From Nodosilinea sp. LEGE 06152 (GTDB lineage: Bacteria > Cyanobacteriota > Cyanobacteriia > Phormidesmidales > Phormidesmidaceae), in assembly GCF_015207525.1 (NCBI RefSeq), contig NZ_JADEWR010000003.1, positions 480,349 through 544,348 of the forward strand: 64,000 nucleotides of DNA. The letters run 5' to 3'. Made by a program: the position numbers and the translations under genes. A model generated the notes under the pieces. That model was not told where the DNA came from and made no database searches. It worked only from the letters and a program-made list of their open reading frames with translations. Position 1 is the stretch's first letter. Each line of letters starts with the position of its first letter. This document shows, piece by piece, positions 44,790 through 53,844 of the stretch.

Positions 44790-45512
44790 GTGACCTCACT
44801 GCCCTCAAGTCCGTCTCGTCATCTTGCTCGACAGCGCCGTATCCAGCAGGCAAAACGGCGGCGAGCCGTGACCATTGCTATTTTGCTGCTGTTAGGGGTG
44901 GGGGTACTGAGCGTGCGATCGCTGCCCCGCACCTCGCTGCGGCAAATTCAAAAAACAGTGTGGGTCAGCCACCCCGAACCGCTAGCCATGACGGGGGGCG
45001 ACCCCTACATCAGGGCGCTCATGCGAACCATCTCGGCAGCCGAGTCAAATATCAGCAAGCCCTACAACGTGCTCTACGGGGGGCAGTTAGTTCCCCAGCT
45101 CAACCGTCATCCCAATATTTGCGTGGAGATCGTAGCTGGGCCTAACCAGGGGCACTGCACCACCGCCGCCGGACGCTACCAGTTTTTGACTAGCACTTGG
45201 CAAGAAAAAGCCCGTCAGTACCACCCCAAATCGTCTAGCTGGTTCGGTACCTGGGGCGACTACAGCTTTGACGCCGAATCCCAAGACTTAGTCGTCTATC
45301 ACTGGCTCAAAGACTCCTCAGCCTGGAGTTTCGACATTCCCACCGCCCTCCGTGACGGTCGACTAGACGAAGTTTTACGCCGCCTCTCTGGCACCTGGAC
45401 CAGCCTAGGCTACGGTATCGAGTCCAACAGCATGACGACCCGACTGCCCCGCATCTACGACAACTTGCTCAAAGAGGAGCTAGAGCTGTCATCCTCGGGG
45501 CAGCTGCCTTAG
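44790..45512 (+). CDS. Membrane-anchored lysozyme-like muramidase
   Basis: A 240-residue protein. An N-terminal basic segment and one transmembrane helix (AVTIAILLLLGVGVLSVRSL) place the rest in the periplasm. The domain at about 68-235 resembles phage-lambda-type endolysins/muramidases (YIRALMRTISAAESN..., GHCTTAAGRYQFLTSTW, YSFDAESQDLVVYHWL). The Glu in ISAAES sits where the catalytic acid is expected. It would cleave or remodel peptidoglycan glycan strands. GTG start at 44790. Monocistronic, after ndhH. Confidence 0.82.
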   Translation: MTSLPSSPSRHLARQRRIQQAKRRRAVTIAILLLLGVGVLSVRSLPRTSLRQIQKTVWVSHPEPLAMTGGDPYIRALMRTISAAESNISKPYNVLYGGQLVPQLNRHPNICVEIVAGPNQGHCTTAAGRYQFLTSTWQEKARQYHPKSSSWFGTWGDYSFDAESQDLVVYHWLKDSSAWSFDIPTALRDGRLDEVLRRLSGTWTSLGYGIESNSMTTRLPRIYDNLLKEELELSSSGQLP

Positions 45513-46340
45513 CCCTGCTGGGTAGCTATGAGCACGGGTATTCCGTTCTTGCGTGTCCGGCGTCAATCGCCAGAATCCGCAGGGCAAACCTATCGCCTGC
45601 ACAGGTAAGCTGCCCGTCCCACCCGCCTCTCCCGATTCGGATTGTTGTGCTGCGGTCTTACACCAATCGCCCATGCTGCTGGCGTGGCACCCCCAGCAGG
45701 ACCAACAGCCATAGCCGCTTCCTGAAGCGAAGCCGGTGGAACAGCTATGTTCAAGGCAACTCCTGGTGGCCTACCCTCGGTTAGTTAAAGGCAAACAGTC
45801 GTTTGCCCCTGCGGGATGTTTTGATCTAGAGTCTTTGAACTCGAACGTGGTGTTAGGCTACCGATCAACACAGCAGCAGGGCTCTCGCCGCACGTCAGCA
45901 GAGCACCAAGACGCCATCAGCGGTGACTTGCCTAAAGTGAGGTGGGGCGGCACTACAACGCTTTCAACCCTGTTCCTTCATACCAAGGGAACGTTTTTGC
46001 TGGAAAGCCCAACAATGCTATAGAACGTGCCGAATGAGTTTCGGTGTAGGGGGCGTGGCGATGAGCCATTCTACGAGAGTAATTAAGATGCCCTACTTAC
46101 TTAAAAGTCAACGGCCCAATTCTATTCCCCTAACCGCTAGGTCTGTTCCCTGCGCATAGAATGGAAGTAGTAGAATCGGGAGCAATGGAGATATGTGTAT
46201 AACATCCAGACTGTTATTTTCAATCAACAGGTAGTCTTTGATACTTTTTATCGTTAATAGGGCATTGTCTGGGCATTGTCTTAGGCAGTTAATTTCTTTA
46301 GACTATAAGCTATAGCTGTTATCCACTAAATTTAATCACT
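45513..46340. other. Gene-poor spacer of about 830 bp
   Basis: No convincing gene. An open frame at 45736-46023 has odd composition, a GTG start and no recognisable domain. The right part (46080-46340) is AT-rich and probably carries the promoter of the glycosyltransferase gene. The region may be a decayed insertion, but I see no terminal repeats. Confidence 0.5.
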
Positions 46341-47579
46341 ATGTCTAATCAAGCTGGGATCCGTCTGGTGATCCTTCAGTATGCCGGTGATATGAGAGAG
46401 ACTTATCAACTGCTCTCTCAATCTGGAAAGCAACAGTACTTTGGCCATAAATATATTTTGGAAAGCACCATTGCGATCCGCCAGCAAGTCGACGAGGTCA
46501 TCTTCGTTTGTTGCAGAACAAGCTCTAAATACGACGAAGTTTTAGAGCCTGGGCTGCGTGCCGTGGGCGGCAATCTTGACCCTTATAAAGATACTAAGTC
46601 CCTGTTCAAGCTGCTCGATCAGCAAAAGCCTACCCATTTAATCGTTCATTTTCCGCTGTTCTCTGCATTTAAGTGGGCTAAGCGCAACCGGGTCAAGGCG
46701 ATGGGTTTGTTCGCCGACTCATTTCAGGGGGGTGGACTTATTACTAAACTCCGCCACGCGCGGCTATCACGTCTGCTGAATGATAAAGCGGTTGATTTAA
46801 TTGCCAATCACGGCTTGAGTTCGTGCCATTCTCTAGAGGATATTGGCGTCAAGTCGGACAAAATCATTCCCTGGGATTATCCTTACGAAACTACGCCTAA
46901 TGATTTTGTTCCCAAAAGCTTGGGAAATACAGGTATTAATGAGCGAAATATTGTTTATGTGGGTGCTATTCATGAGGTTAAAGGGGTCAGCGACATCCTA
47001 AACGCTCTGGTCATACTGAGAGACGCTGGTGTAACTCCAAACCTAACTTTAATTGGGAAAGGGGAACTGGATCTTTTTCGGGCCGAAGTTAACCGCTTGG
47101 GGTTAGATAAGCAGGTGGTTCTAACGGGGGGATTGCCCAACGATCAGGTTTTAGAGAAGATGCGCTGGGCTGATGTGGTGGTGGTTCCTAGCCGCCATGT
47201 CTACCCAGAGGGCTTGCCCCTGACTATATACGAAGCTCTAACCGTCAGAACGCCTCTGATCTTGTCGGATCACCCGATGTTTTTGCAGAAATTTGAGCTG
47301 GGAAAAGACGTGCTGATGTTTCCAGAGAAAGACGCCGTCGCCCTAGCTCGCTGCATTAAAACCCTGCTGACTGATGCGGAGATCTACGGCACATTGTCCC
47401 TAAACTCTGCGGACGCTTGGACTAGGCTACAGCTGCCGGTCAAGTGGCACAACCTGATTGGGCAGTGGATAACCGATACGCCAGAAAGCCGTCAGTTTTT
47501 GTTTCGCCATAGCTTAGGGCAGTGCTCTTATCAGCAGCAACAGCTCAAGGCTAGTCCAGTCCTGTCAACGCTTAGCTGA
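46341..47579 (+). CDS. GT4-type glycosyltransferase
   Basis: A 412-residue glycosyltransferase of the GT-B fold. The C-terminal half has GT1/GT4 signatures: NIVYVGAIHEVKGVSDILNAL, LTLIGKGELDLF, VVLTGGLPNDQVLEKMRWADVVVVPS and YPEGLPLTIYEALTVRTPLI (EG...E retaining motif). The N-terminal half is atypical and gives no clear acceptor. The gene is more AT-rich than its flanks and follows an 830-bp spacer, so it may be transferred. Likely role: surface polysaccharide synthesis (inference). Neighbours do not form a polysaccharide cluster in this window. Confidence 0.88.
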   Translation: MSNQAGIRLVILQYAGDMRETYQLLSQSGKQQYFGHKYILESTIAIRQQVDEVIFVCCRTSSKYDEVLEPGLRAVGGNLDPYKDTKSLFKLLDQQKPTHLIVHFPLFSAFKWAKRNRVKAMGLFADSFQGGGLITKLRHARLSRLLNDKAVDLIANHGLSSCHSLEDIGVKSDKIIPWDYPYETTPNDFVPKSLGNTGINERNIVYVGAIHEVKGVSDILNALVILRDAGVTPNLTLIGKGELDLFRAEVNRLGLDKQVVLTGGLPNDQVLEKMRWADVVVVPSRHVYPEGLPLTIYEALTVRTPLILSDHPMFLQKFELGKDVLMFPEKDAVALARCIKTLLTDAEIYGTLSLNSADAWTRLQLPVKWHNLIGQWITDTPESRQFLFRHSLGQCSYQQQQLKASPVLSTLS

Positions 47580-47704
47580 GGGTCGTAACTGAGGGTAGAG
47601 CTGAATGGGCGCTGCTAAGCTGGGGCAGGTTAGCTTCGGTAGTTCTAACCTTGGGTGGTCTAGCATAGAAGGGATTTAGGCAGTAGCTCGGACTTGTCTA
47701 CCCT

Positions 47705-49120
47705 ATGTCTACAGGCACATCTACGCTTCCCGGCTCTAAAGCGCCCTTTTGGCAGCGCGCCCCCAGGCTAATTCTGCGCCCGCTTGATTACTTTGAAGAT
47801 AACTATCGCCGCTACGGCCCGGTGTTTCAGATGGGGAAAGGGCCACCGCCTTCAATTTACGTGGCCGATCCGGCGGTGATTCAAGGCATTTTTCAGGCCG
47901 ATGCGGCCCAGTTTCACGTGCCGCCTCAGAGCGCGGGCAGCGGCCTGACGTTTCTGCTGGGCGATCGCTCCCTGCTGCTGCTGGATGGCGAGCGCCACCG
48001 CCGCCACCGTCGGCTGCTGATGCCGCCCTTTCACGGCGATCGCATGCGGGCCTACGGCGACGTGATCTGCGCTCTGACCGAGCAAGCGATGGCCGACTGG
48101 CAGTCGGGCACCGCCTTTAACGTGCGGGCCACTATGCAGGACATCACCCTGAGGGTAATTCTCAAGGCAGTATTTGGGCTGGACGATGGCGATCGCTACG
48201 ATCGCCTGCGCCAGCTGCTTAGCACGCTGCTAGAGGGGTTGGGCACACCCTTTAGCGCTTTTTTCATTTTCTTCCCCGGTCTGCAAAAAGATCTGGGGCC
48301 GCTGAGCCCCTGGGGGCGGTTTGTGCGCATCAAGGCCGAGATTGACGCCCTGATCTACGCCGAAATTGAGGATCGGCAGCGGCAGCCGCAGCCTGAGCGC
48401 ACCGATATTTTGTCGCTGATGATGAGCGCCCGCGATGACCAGGGCCAGCCCCTCAGCGACGGCGAGCTGCACGACGAGCTGATGACGCTGCTGGTAGCGG
48501 GCCACGAAACCACCGCTTCAGCGCTGACCTGGGCGCTGTACTGGGTGCACTGGCTGCCGGAGGTGGGCGATTCCGAGTCGGATCGCATTGCGAAGCGCTT
48601 GACCCAGGAGCTAGCGGCGGTGGGACCAAGCTCCGATCCCCTAGCCTATGCCAATTTGCCCTACCTCACCGCCCTCTGCCAGGAAACCCTGCGCATTTAC
48701 CCTGTGGCACCCACCACGGGCATTCGCATTCTCAGTCGACCGCTGACGGTGGCGGGCTACGAGTTCCCCGCCGGGGCCGTGCTGTTCCTCAACATTTACC
48801 TGGTGCACCACCGGGAGGATCTCTACCCCGAGCCCGATCGCTTCAGGCCAGAGCGATTTTTGGAGCGGCAGTACTCGCCCGCCGAATTTTTGCCCTTTGG
48901 GGGTGGTCACCGCAGCTGCATTGGCATGGCCTTTGCGCTGATGGAAATGAAGCTGGTGCTGGCCACCGTGCTGCGCCGTTGGCATTTAGAGCTGGCCCCG
49001 CGCGATCGCCGTCCGCTGCGCCCCGTGCGGCGCGGGCTCACCCTGGCCCCGCCGGGCAGCCTGAAGCTGGTGCCGGTCGGCCAGCGGGTGCCCCAGGTCC
49101 AGGCCCTACCCCTGAGCTAG
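47705..49120 (+). CDS. Cytochrome P450 (CYP110-like)
   Basis: A 471-residue heme monooxygenase. The oxygen-binding I-helix AGHETTASALTWAL lies near residue 264, the ExxR motif is in ETLRIYP, and the heme loop FGGGHRSCIG near residue 398 has the axial Cys. The proline-rich start (LPGSKAPFWQRAPRLILRPLDYFEDNYRRYG) has no membrane anchor. Length and N-terminal pattern resemble the cyanobacterial CYP110 family, which oxidises fatty acids or terpenoids; the substrate is unknown. The last 15 nt overlap the end of the convergent reductase gene. Confidence 0.93.
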   Translation: MSTGTSTLPGSKAPFWQRAPRLILRPLDYFEDNYRRYGPVFQMGKGPPPSIYVADPAVIQGIFQADAAQFHVPPQSAGSGLTFLLGDRSLLLLDGERHRRHRRLLMPPFHGDRMRAYGDVICALTEQAMADWQSGTAFNVRATMQDITLRVILKAVFGLDDGDRYDRLRQLLSTLLEGLGTPFSAFFIFFPGLQKDLGPLSPWGRFVRIKAEIDALIYAEIEDRQRQPQPERTDILSLMMSARDDQGQPLSDGELHDELMTLLVAGHETTASALTWALYWVHWLPEVGDSESDRIAKRLTQELAAVGPSSDPLAYANLPYLTALCQETLRIYPVAPTTGIRILSRPLTVAGYEFPAGAVLFLNIYLVHHREDLYPEPDRFRPERFLERQYSPAEFLPFGGGHRSCIGMAFALMEMKLVLATVLRRWHLELAPRDRRPLRPVRRGLTLAPPGSLKLVPVGQRVPQVQALPLS

Positions 49121-50029
49121 GGCCGCATCCACCGGGGCAACGCCCCCCTGGTCTAAAATTTGGGGAATCAAATCTTCGCGACGCACCGCCATCAGGTGTA
49201 CGCCCTGGCACACCTGCCGGGCCGCCTGCACCTGTTCGGCGGCGATCTGCACCCCCTCCTGCAGCGGATCGGCGGCGGCGGCCAGGCGATCGACAATCGT
49301 TTGGGGAATGGTGACCCCCGGCACGTTGCGGTTGATGAAATTGGCGTTTTTAGCCGACTTGAGCAAAAATATCCCGGCCATTACGGGGCGATCGTAGCCC
49401 GAGGCCACCTGATCCATAAACTTGCCCAGGCGATCGAAATCGGTAATTAGCTGGCTCTGAAAAAACTGCGCCCCCGCCTTGACCTTGGCCTCAAACCGCC
49501 GCTGAAGGCCTGACCAGCTGCTCAATTGAGGGTCGATCGCGGCCCCGGCAAATAAGTCGAGCGCCCCGTCGGTGAGGGGCTTGTCGTTGCTGTCTACCCC
49601 GCAGTTGAGTTTGTCGAGCAGCTTTAGCAGCCGCACCGACTCTAGATCAAACACCCCCCGCGCCTCGGGGTGGTCGCCCGCCTTGATTGGGTCGCCCGTG
49701 AGGGCCAAAATGTTGCGCACCCCTAGGGCGTAGGCCCCCATCAGGTCGGCCTGCAGGGCAATGCGGTTGCGATCGCGGCAGGCGACCTGGCACACCGCTT
49801 CGACCCCCTGCTGTTGCAGCAGCAGCGCCGCCGCCCACGACGACATGCGCATTACCGCTCGGCTGCCGTCGGTAATGTTGACAGCGTGCACTCGGCCCTT
49901 GAGCACCTGCCCCATCGCCAGCATGTGCTCTGGGTTGCCTCCCTTGGGCGGCATTACCTCCGCTGTCACCAAAAACTGGCCAGCCTGGGCCGCCGTGCGC
50001 AGCCGATAACCCAACGGTGCAGAAGTCAA
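49106..50029 (-). CDS. Methylenetetrahydrofolate reductase family protein
   Basis: A 307-residue flavoenzyme of the MTHFR/MetF family, reducing 5,10-methylene-THF to 5-methyl-THF for methionine synthesis. Signatures: FLVTAEVMPPKGGNPEHML, VNITDGSRAVMRMSS, QVACRDRNRIALQADLMGA, NILALTGDPIKAGDHP, AGAQFFQSQLITD and PVMAGIFLLKS. It is single-domain, lacking a C-terminal regulatory domain. The start is TTG at 50029, decided by a strong GAGGAGG seven nt upstream. The 3' end overlaps the convergent P450 gene by 15 nt. Confidence 0.92.
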   Translation of the reverse strand: MTSAPLGYRLRTAAQAGQFLVTAEVMPPKGGNPEHMLAMGQVLKGRVHAVNITDGSRAVMRMSSWAAALLLQQQGVEAVCQVACRDRNRIALQADLMGAYALGVRNILALTGDPIKAGDHPEARGVFDLESVRLLKLLDKLNCGVDSNDKPLTDGALDLFAGAAIDPQLSSWSGLQRRFEAKVKAGAQFFQSQLITDFDRLGKFMDQVASGYDRPVMAGIFLLKSAKNANFINRNVPGVTIPQTIVDRLAAAADPLQEGVQIAAEQVQAARQVCQGVHLMAVRREDLIPQILDQGGVAPVDAALAQG

Positions 50030-50117
50030 AAAGTCCTCCTCAGGAATCCGTGCATTGGACTCGGTGTGATAATACGGGGTGATATGACAGGAATAGTTGA
50101 TCAGTATATCCCGATGG

Positions 50118-51128
50118 CTACAGCGGCTTAGAGTAGCCCAGGGCTGTTTTTACTCGATCCAGGGTTTGATTGGCCAGGGCGCGGGCCTTTTCATCACCGG
50201 TTTTGAGAATGCTCTCTAGGTAGGCGCGATCGCCCATCAGCTCATTAAACCGACTCTGAATCGGGGCCAAGGCTTCCACCGCCGTCTCCGCCAGCAGGGG
50301 CTTAAACTGCCCCCAGCCCATCTCGCGGCACTCGGCGGCCACCGCTTCCTTCGTTTGCCCCGACAGCAGCATGTAGAGGGTCAGTAGGTTGTGGCACTCG
50401 GGCCGAGCTGGGTCGTCGAACCACAGCCCCCGCTCCGGGTCGGTTTTGGCCCGCTTAAACTTTTTGACCATTACCTCCGGTGGGTCGGTGAGGTCAATGC
50501 GGCTCTGGTCAGAGGGGTCTGACTTCGACATTTTTTTGCTGCCGTCGGTCAGGCTCATCACCCTCGCCCCCTCTTTGCGAATCATCGGTTCGGGCACCTT
50601 GAGCACCGGGCTGTCTTCACTGCCAAACTGAAAATTGAGCCGGGCGGCAATGTCGCGGGTCAGCTCTAAATGCTGCTTCTGGTCTTCGCCCACGGGCACC
50701 AGGTCAGGCTCGTAGAGCAAAATATCGGCGGCCTGCAGCACCGGGTAGTCGAGCAGGCCAATGCTGACGTTTTCCCCCTGCTTGATGGCTTTCTCTTTAA
50801 ACTGAATCATGCGCTCTAGCCAGTTGAGCGGCGTAATGCAGTTAAACAACCAGGCCAGCTCCGAGTGGGCCGACAGGTGCGACTGCACAAAAATGGTGGC
50901 TTTTTCGGGGTCAATGCCGCAGGCGATGTAGGTGGCCGCCACCTTGTAGGTGTCTTCGGCCAGCCGAGTCGGGTCGTGGGGCACCGTAATGGCGTGCAGG
51001 TCGGCCATAAACAGAAAGGCGTCGTACTCTTCTTGCAGGTCAACCCAGTTGCGAATCGCCCCCAGGTAGTTGCCCAGGTGCAGGTTGCCGGTCGGCTGAA
51101 TGCCTGAAAGAATGCGCTGTTTGGCCAT
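50118..51128 (-). CDS. trpS: Tryptophan--tRNA ligase
   Basis: A 336-residue class I aminoacyl-tRNA synthetase. The HIGH-type motif is in GIQPTGNLHLGNYLGAIRNW, the tryptophan-pocket region follows (LLYEPDLVPVGEDQKQHLELTRDIA), and KMSKS appears in GSKKMSKSDPSDQSR. Full length with intact catalytic motifs. ATG at 51128. Upstream of the reductase gene on the same strand with an 88-nt gap. Confidence 0.97.
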   Translation of the reverse strand: MAKQRILSGIQPTGNLHLGNYLGAIRNWVDLQEEYDAFLFMADLHAITVPHDPTRLAEDTYKVAATYIACGIDPEKATIFVQSHLSAHSELAWLFNCITPLNWLERMIQFKEKAIKQGENVSIGLLDYPVLQAADILLYEPDLVPVGEDQKQHLELTRDIAARLNFQFGSEDSPVLKVPEPMIRKEGARVMSLTDGSKKMSKSDPSDQSRIDLTDPPEVMVKKFKRAKTDPERGLWFDDPARPECHNLLTLYMLLSGQTKEAVAAECREMGWGQFKPLLAETAVEALAPIQSRFNELMGDRAYLESILKTGDEKARALANQTLDRVKTALGYSKPL

Positions 51129-51323
51129 AGGTCAAGAAAAGGTGCGGCTAGGGAAAGGGTGGGGTTGGCGCAGCGCCAGCGGGTGGTGCAGCCCCTTACG
51201 AATCTACCCTAATCTCTGCCCGCCGCAGTAGCCAGAAATGAACCAACGGTCAGACTTTCCTTGCCGGGATTGGTTTAATTGTTTAGCGTTATGGGTAGCA
51301 ATCGTCAGTATTCACTAAACCCT

Positions 51324-51629
51324 ATGAATCCTTCCACCGACGCCACCGATCTGTCGAGCCGTTTGCAAACCGCGATTAGCCTGGCTCAAAGCGTTCAGCA
51401 GCACCCCAAAGCCCACGAGGCATTTCAAAACGTGCTGGAAGAACTCGAAACCCAAAGCCCTGAAGCCGCTGTGCTCCTGGCGCAGCTGTGGCAGGAGTAC
51501 ATCAGCTCGAAGCGCTCCTCGTTGTTTTGGGAGCAGCTCTCTGAGGTTGAAAAGAACCTGTCCGATCGCCTCAGCGAGAGCCACATGCAGCTGAAGCAAA
51601 ACTACCTGCGCCTAATGCAAGAGCAGTAG
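51324..51629 (+). CDS. Conserved small helical hypothetical protein
   Basis: A 101-residue soluble protein predicted as helical throughout (LSSRLQTAISLAQSVQQHPKAHEAFQNVLEELETQ..., LLAQLWQEYISSKRSSLFWEQLSEVEKNLSDRL). Possible starts are the ATG at 51324 (chosen) and an ATG at 51291 eleven codons upstream. No known domain. A large hairpin lies 30 nt downstream. Function unknown. Confidence 0.75.
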   Translation: MNPSTDATDLSSRLQTAISLAQSVQQHPKAHEAFQNVLEELETQSPEAAVLLAQLWQEYISSKRSSLFWEQLSEVEKNLSDRLSESHMQLKQNYLRLMQEQ

Positions 51630-51659
51630 CCGCAGGTAGTTGGGTGGCTTAAGTGTAGG

Positions 51660-51712
51660 AGGAATGGTGTTGATGCCCGCGATCGCAACCGCGAGACATC
51701 AACACCATTCCT
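51660..51712 (+). other. Long perfect hairpin with HIP1 in the loop
   Basis: AGGAATGGTGTTGATG (51660-51675) and its exact reverse complement (51697-51712) flank a 21-nt loop containing GCGATCGC and able to form a small inner stem. No T-tract follows. It may end the preceding transcript, act as an RNA stability element, or be a small mobile repeat. Confidence 0.75.
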
Positions 51713-51831
51713 GTTAACACCCCAAGTTAGCGGCACTGTCGATCTTACGCCGAAGGCTTTAACGCTAGATAATTTAATAACTTAAGGGGGCCAGATGGCT
51801 TAGGGAACAGGTTGCCAAACCCTTCGAACTG

Positions 51832-53073
51832 TTAGGACGTTGGGCAAGCAGGTTGTTGAGCTGCTGGCGCAACGTGAACAGGGATGAGTTCAAAGCCAAG
51901 AAATCTTGCTAGTAGCCTCGGCACAAAGGGCAGACGCATCAGCGCAGGGGGTTGAAAAGGCTGCGTAGAATCTAAACCCGGCAAAAATAGCTGCCGCTGA
52001 ATGATGGACTGAAACGTTTGGATGAGTCGGGTCGGCAGAGCTCGACGCCGCTGTACCCTCAGCAGATCTTGAAGGGTGACTTGTTTAGCTCTCAGGGGTG
52101 CAGTCAGAATGTTGGCCGCAACGACGGCATCAGCGATCGCGTAGTTGATGCCAACCCCGCCAAAGGGAGCCATGACGTGGGCCGCGTCACCAATCAGCAG
52201 CAGTCCAGGTCGATACCAGCGTTTGAGACAGCCTGTTTCTACCGAGAGATAAGCAATTTGAGACCAGTTCTGTAGCTGTTCGATGCGATCGCTAAACTGA
52301 GGCACTGCCTTGACAACCGATTGTCGAAAAGCCTCCAGTCCTTGTTTTCGCAACGTTTGATAGGCTCCTTTGGCGATCACACAGCCCACTTGCCACTCGG
52401 TATCGCGGTTCAGCAGCGCAATAAACTGACCGTGCCCAACCAAAGCCGTAAGTTCGTCTGGTTCATCAGGGTGGCGGGGTAAGCGGAACCACAAAACATC
52501 TAGAGGGGAGGCATTGGATGTAGGGAATGCCAACCCGGCCATCTGTCGAACGCGAGAGTGTCGCCCGTCTGCGCCGATCGTTAATGTTGCGCGAACTTCA
52601 TGCCATTCGCCCTGGCCTCGGTAGCGCACCCCCTGAATAGTTCCTGCTGATTCAACCAGTTCTTGAACATTTGCACCCATGAGCAGCTGAAAGTTTGGGT
52701 ACTGTTTAGCCTGCTCAATGATGAATTCTAGAAAACGCACCTGGGACATGACGGTCAGAAACGGAAAATGGGTCTTGAGACGACTGTAATCAATGAACGT
52801 GAAATCACCCTGCTCAGTGTGCATGTGCGGTTGATGAGCCTGACTGTGGGGGATTTGCAGCAGTTGCTCGCTTAAACCCAACTCTTCCATCAGGGTCAGC
52901 ACCGAGGGCTGAAGCGTGTCTCCCCGAAAGTCGCGATCGAAGTCTTTGTGGGCTTCTAGTAGTGTGACCGAGATGCCCTGCCTGGCTAGCAACAGCGCCA
53001 GAACGGCACCCGCAGGGCCACCGCCCACAATGCAGCAGTCTGTGTGGAGAATACTTGATGAGTCTGGTGTCAT
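51832..53073 (-). CDS. FAD-dependent monooxygenase (PHBH/UbiH fold)
   Basis: A 413-residue flavoprotein monooxygenase. The N-terminal FAD-binding fold reads CCIVGGGPAGAVLALLLARQGISVTLLEA. The second nucleotide motif is TIGADGRHSRVRQMAG, and the C-terminal FAD motif is LIGDAAHVMAPFGGVGINYAIADA. Such enzymes hydroxylate aromatic or polycyclic substrates with NAD(P)H and O2; the substrate is not known. AAGG precedes the ATG at 53073. A palindromic operator lies 40-64 nt upstream, so expression is probably repressor-controlled. Confidence 0.93.
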   Translation of the reverse strand: MTPDSSSILHTDCCIVGGGPAGAVLALLLARQGISVTLLEAHKDFDRDFRGDTLQPSVLTLMEELGLSEQLLQIPHSQAHQPHMHTEQGDFTFIDYSRLKTHFPFLTVMSQVRFLEFIIEQAKQYPNFQLLMGANVQELVESAGTIQGVRYRGQGEWHEVRATLTIGADGRHSRVRQMAGLAFPTSNASPLDVLWFRLPRHPDEPDELTALVGHGQFIALLNRDTEWQVGCVIAKGAYQTLRKQGLEAFRQSVVKAVPQFSDRIEQLQNWSQIAYLSVETGCLKRWYRPGLLLIGDAAHVMAPFGGVGINYAIADAVVAANILTAPLRAKQVTLQDLLRVQRRRALPTRLIQTFQSIIQRQLFLPGLDSTQPFQPPALMRLPFVPRLLARFLGFELIPVHVAPAAQQPACPTS

Positions 53074-53112
53074 AGCGATTACCTTCTGGAAAGGGTGAGC
53101 TGATCTATCAAT

Positions 53113-53137
53113 ACTTTACTAAACCGTTTAGTAAAGT
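53113..53137 (-). promoter_or_regulatory. TetR-type palindromic operator of the monooxygenase gene
   Basis: Arms ACTTTACTAAA (53113-53123) and TTTAGTAAAGT (53127-53137) are perfect reverse complements around CCG. A further half-site GTTTAGTAAC lies at 53147-53156. On the minus strand the palindrome covers a TTTACT / 16 nt / TATTGA promoter-like pair. Size and symmetry fit a TetR- or MarR-family dimer. No regulator gene is adjacent. Confidence 0.7.
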
Positions 53138-53458
53138 GCCTACGCTGTTTAGTAACGTGTTGTGAAGGAGGCGATCGCCTAGATCTATCTCAAATGCTTG
53201 CTTTCACAACTTGGCCCAGCTTTAGCGCCACAGCTCACCCCCTGTCTGTAGGCACCCCGTCCAAGCGGCTCCTCGACTGGCTTTGCTGTTGCAGCTGCTC
53301 TCTACCATTGATGGAGTTCGTGATTTGCAGGAGTTCGTTCCAGGGCAGGGGTACTGCCCCCACGGCACCGGCCGCGATGGTCGATCGACGCTCTACCGCT
53401 GCTCCTGGGGGGATACGTGGTGAAGGCCCTGACAGCTTCTATGGCATGCCAGGTGCAT

Positions 53459-53689
53459 CTAAGCGCGATCGCCCCGCTTGATGCACTCCATACAGAGATG
53501 AAACAACGACGCCACCAGCGCCACCTCAATCGCAATCTGTAGCCCGGTTGGGGCCGAGAGCAGACCGATAAACACCAGCCCAGAGCCCACAATTAGCGCC
53601 GCAATCAGCAGCACCTCGTCGTCAAATAGCCTTAGCCCTGTCCAGAGGGTGGCAAATCCAACCAGCCAAAAGATCAAATAGCTGCTCAT
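53459..53689 (-). CDS. Small two-span membrane protein
   Basis: A 76-residue protein from the ATG at 53689 (MSSYLIFWLVGFATLWTGLRLFDDEVLLIAALIVGSGLVF...). Two or three hydrophobic helices are joined by short polar loops, and the C-terminus is basic (CIKRGDRA). Divergent from the DUF362 gene. The 320 bp to its left (toward the monooxygenase operator) holds no convincing gene. Function unknown. Confidence 0.6.
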   Translation of the reverse strand: MSSYLIFWLVGFATLWTGLRLFDDEVLLIAALIVGSGLVFIGLLSAPTGLQIAIEVALVASLFHLCMECIKRGDRA

Positions 53690-53844
53690 GGGTGTGGCGC
53701 GGCCAGGGGCGCGGGTGCAGAAGTAGGGGCACAACCATGCTACGCCCTTTAGGCCCAGCGCTACCTATGGGCTTGCCGCTGTGCCCACGGCCCCCGTGGG
53801 AGATTTCTATAATTAACCCATGCCGTTCTGCCCCAGGGGCTGCC

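Noticed and set aside
45736..46023. 95-codon GTG-started open frame
   Set aside because: No ribosome site, odd composition and no recognisable domain.
43433..46447. Identical 17-nt string AACAGTACTTTGGCCAT upstream of ndhH and inside the glycosyltransferase gene
   Set aside because: No extension of similarity beyond 17 nt, and one copy is plain coding sequence; a chance match is plausible in 64 kb.
53194..53481. 95-codon open frame left of the small membrane gene
   Set aside because: Cys/Pro/Ser-rich without pattern; overlaps the end of the better supported minus-strand gene.
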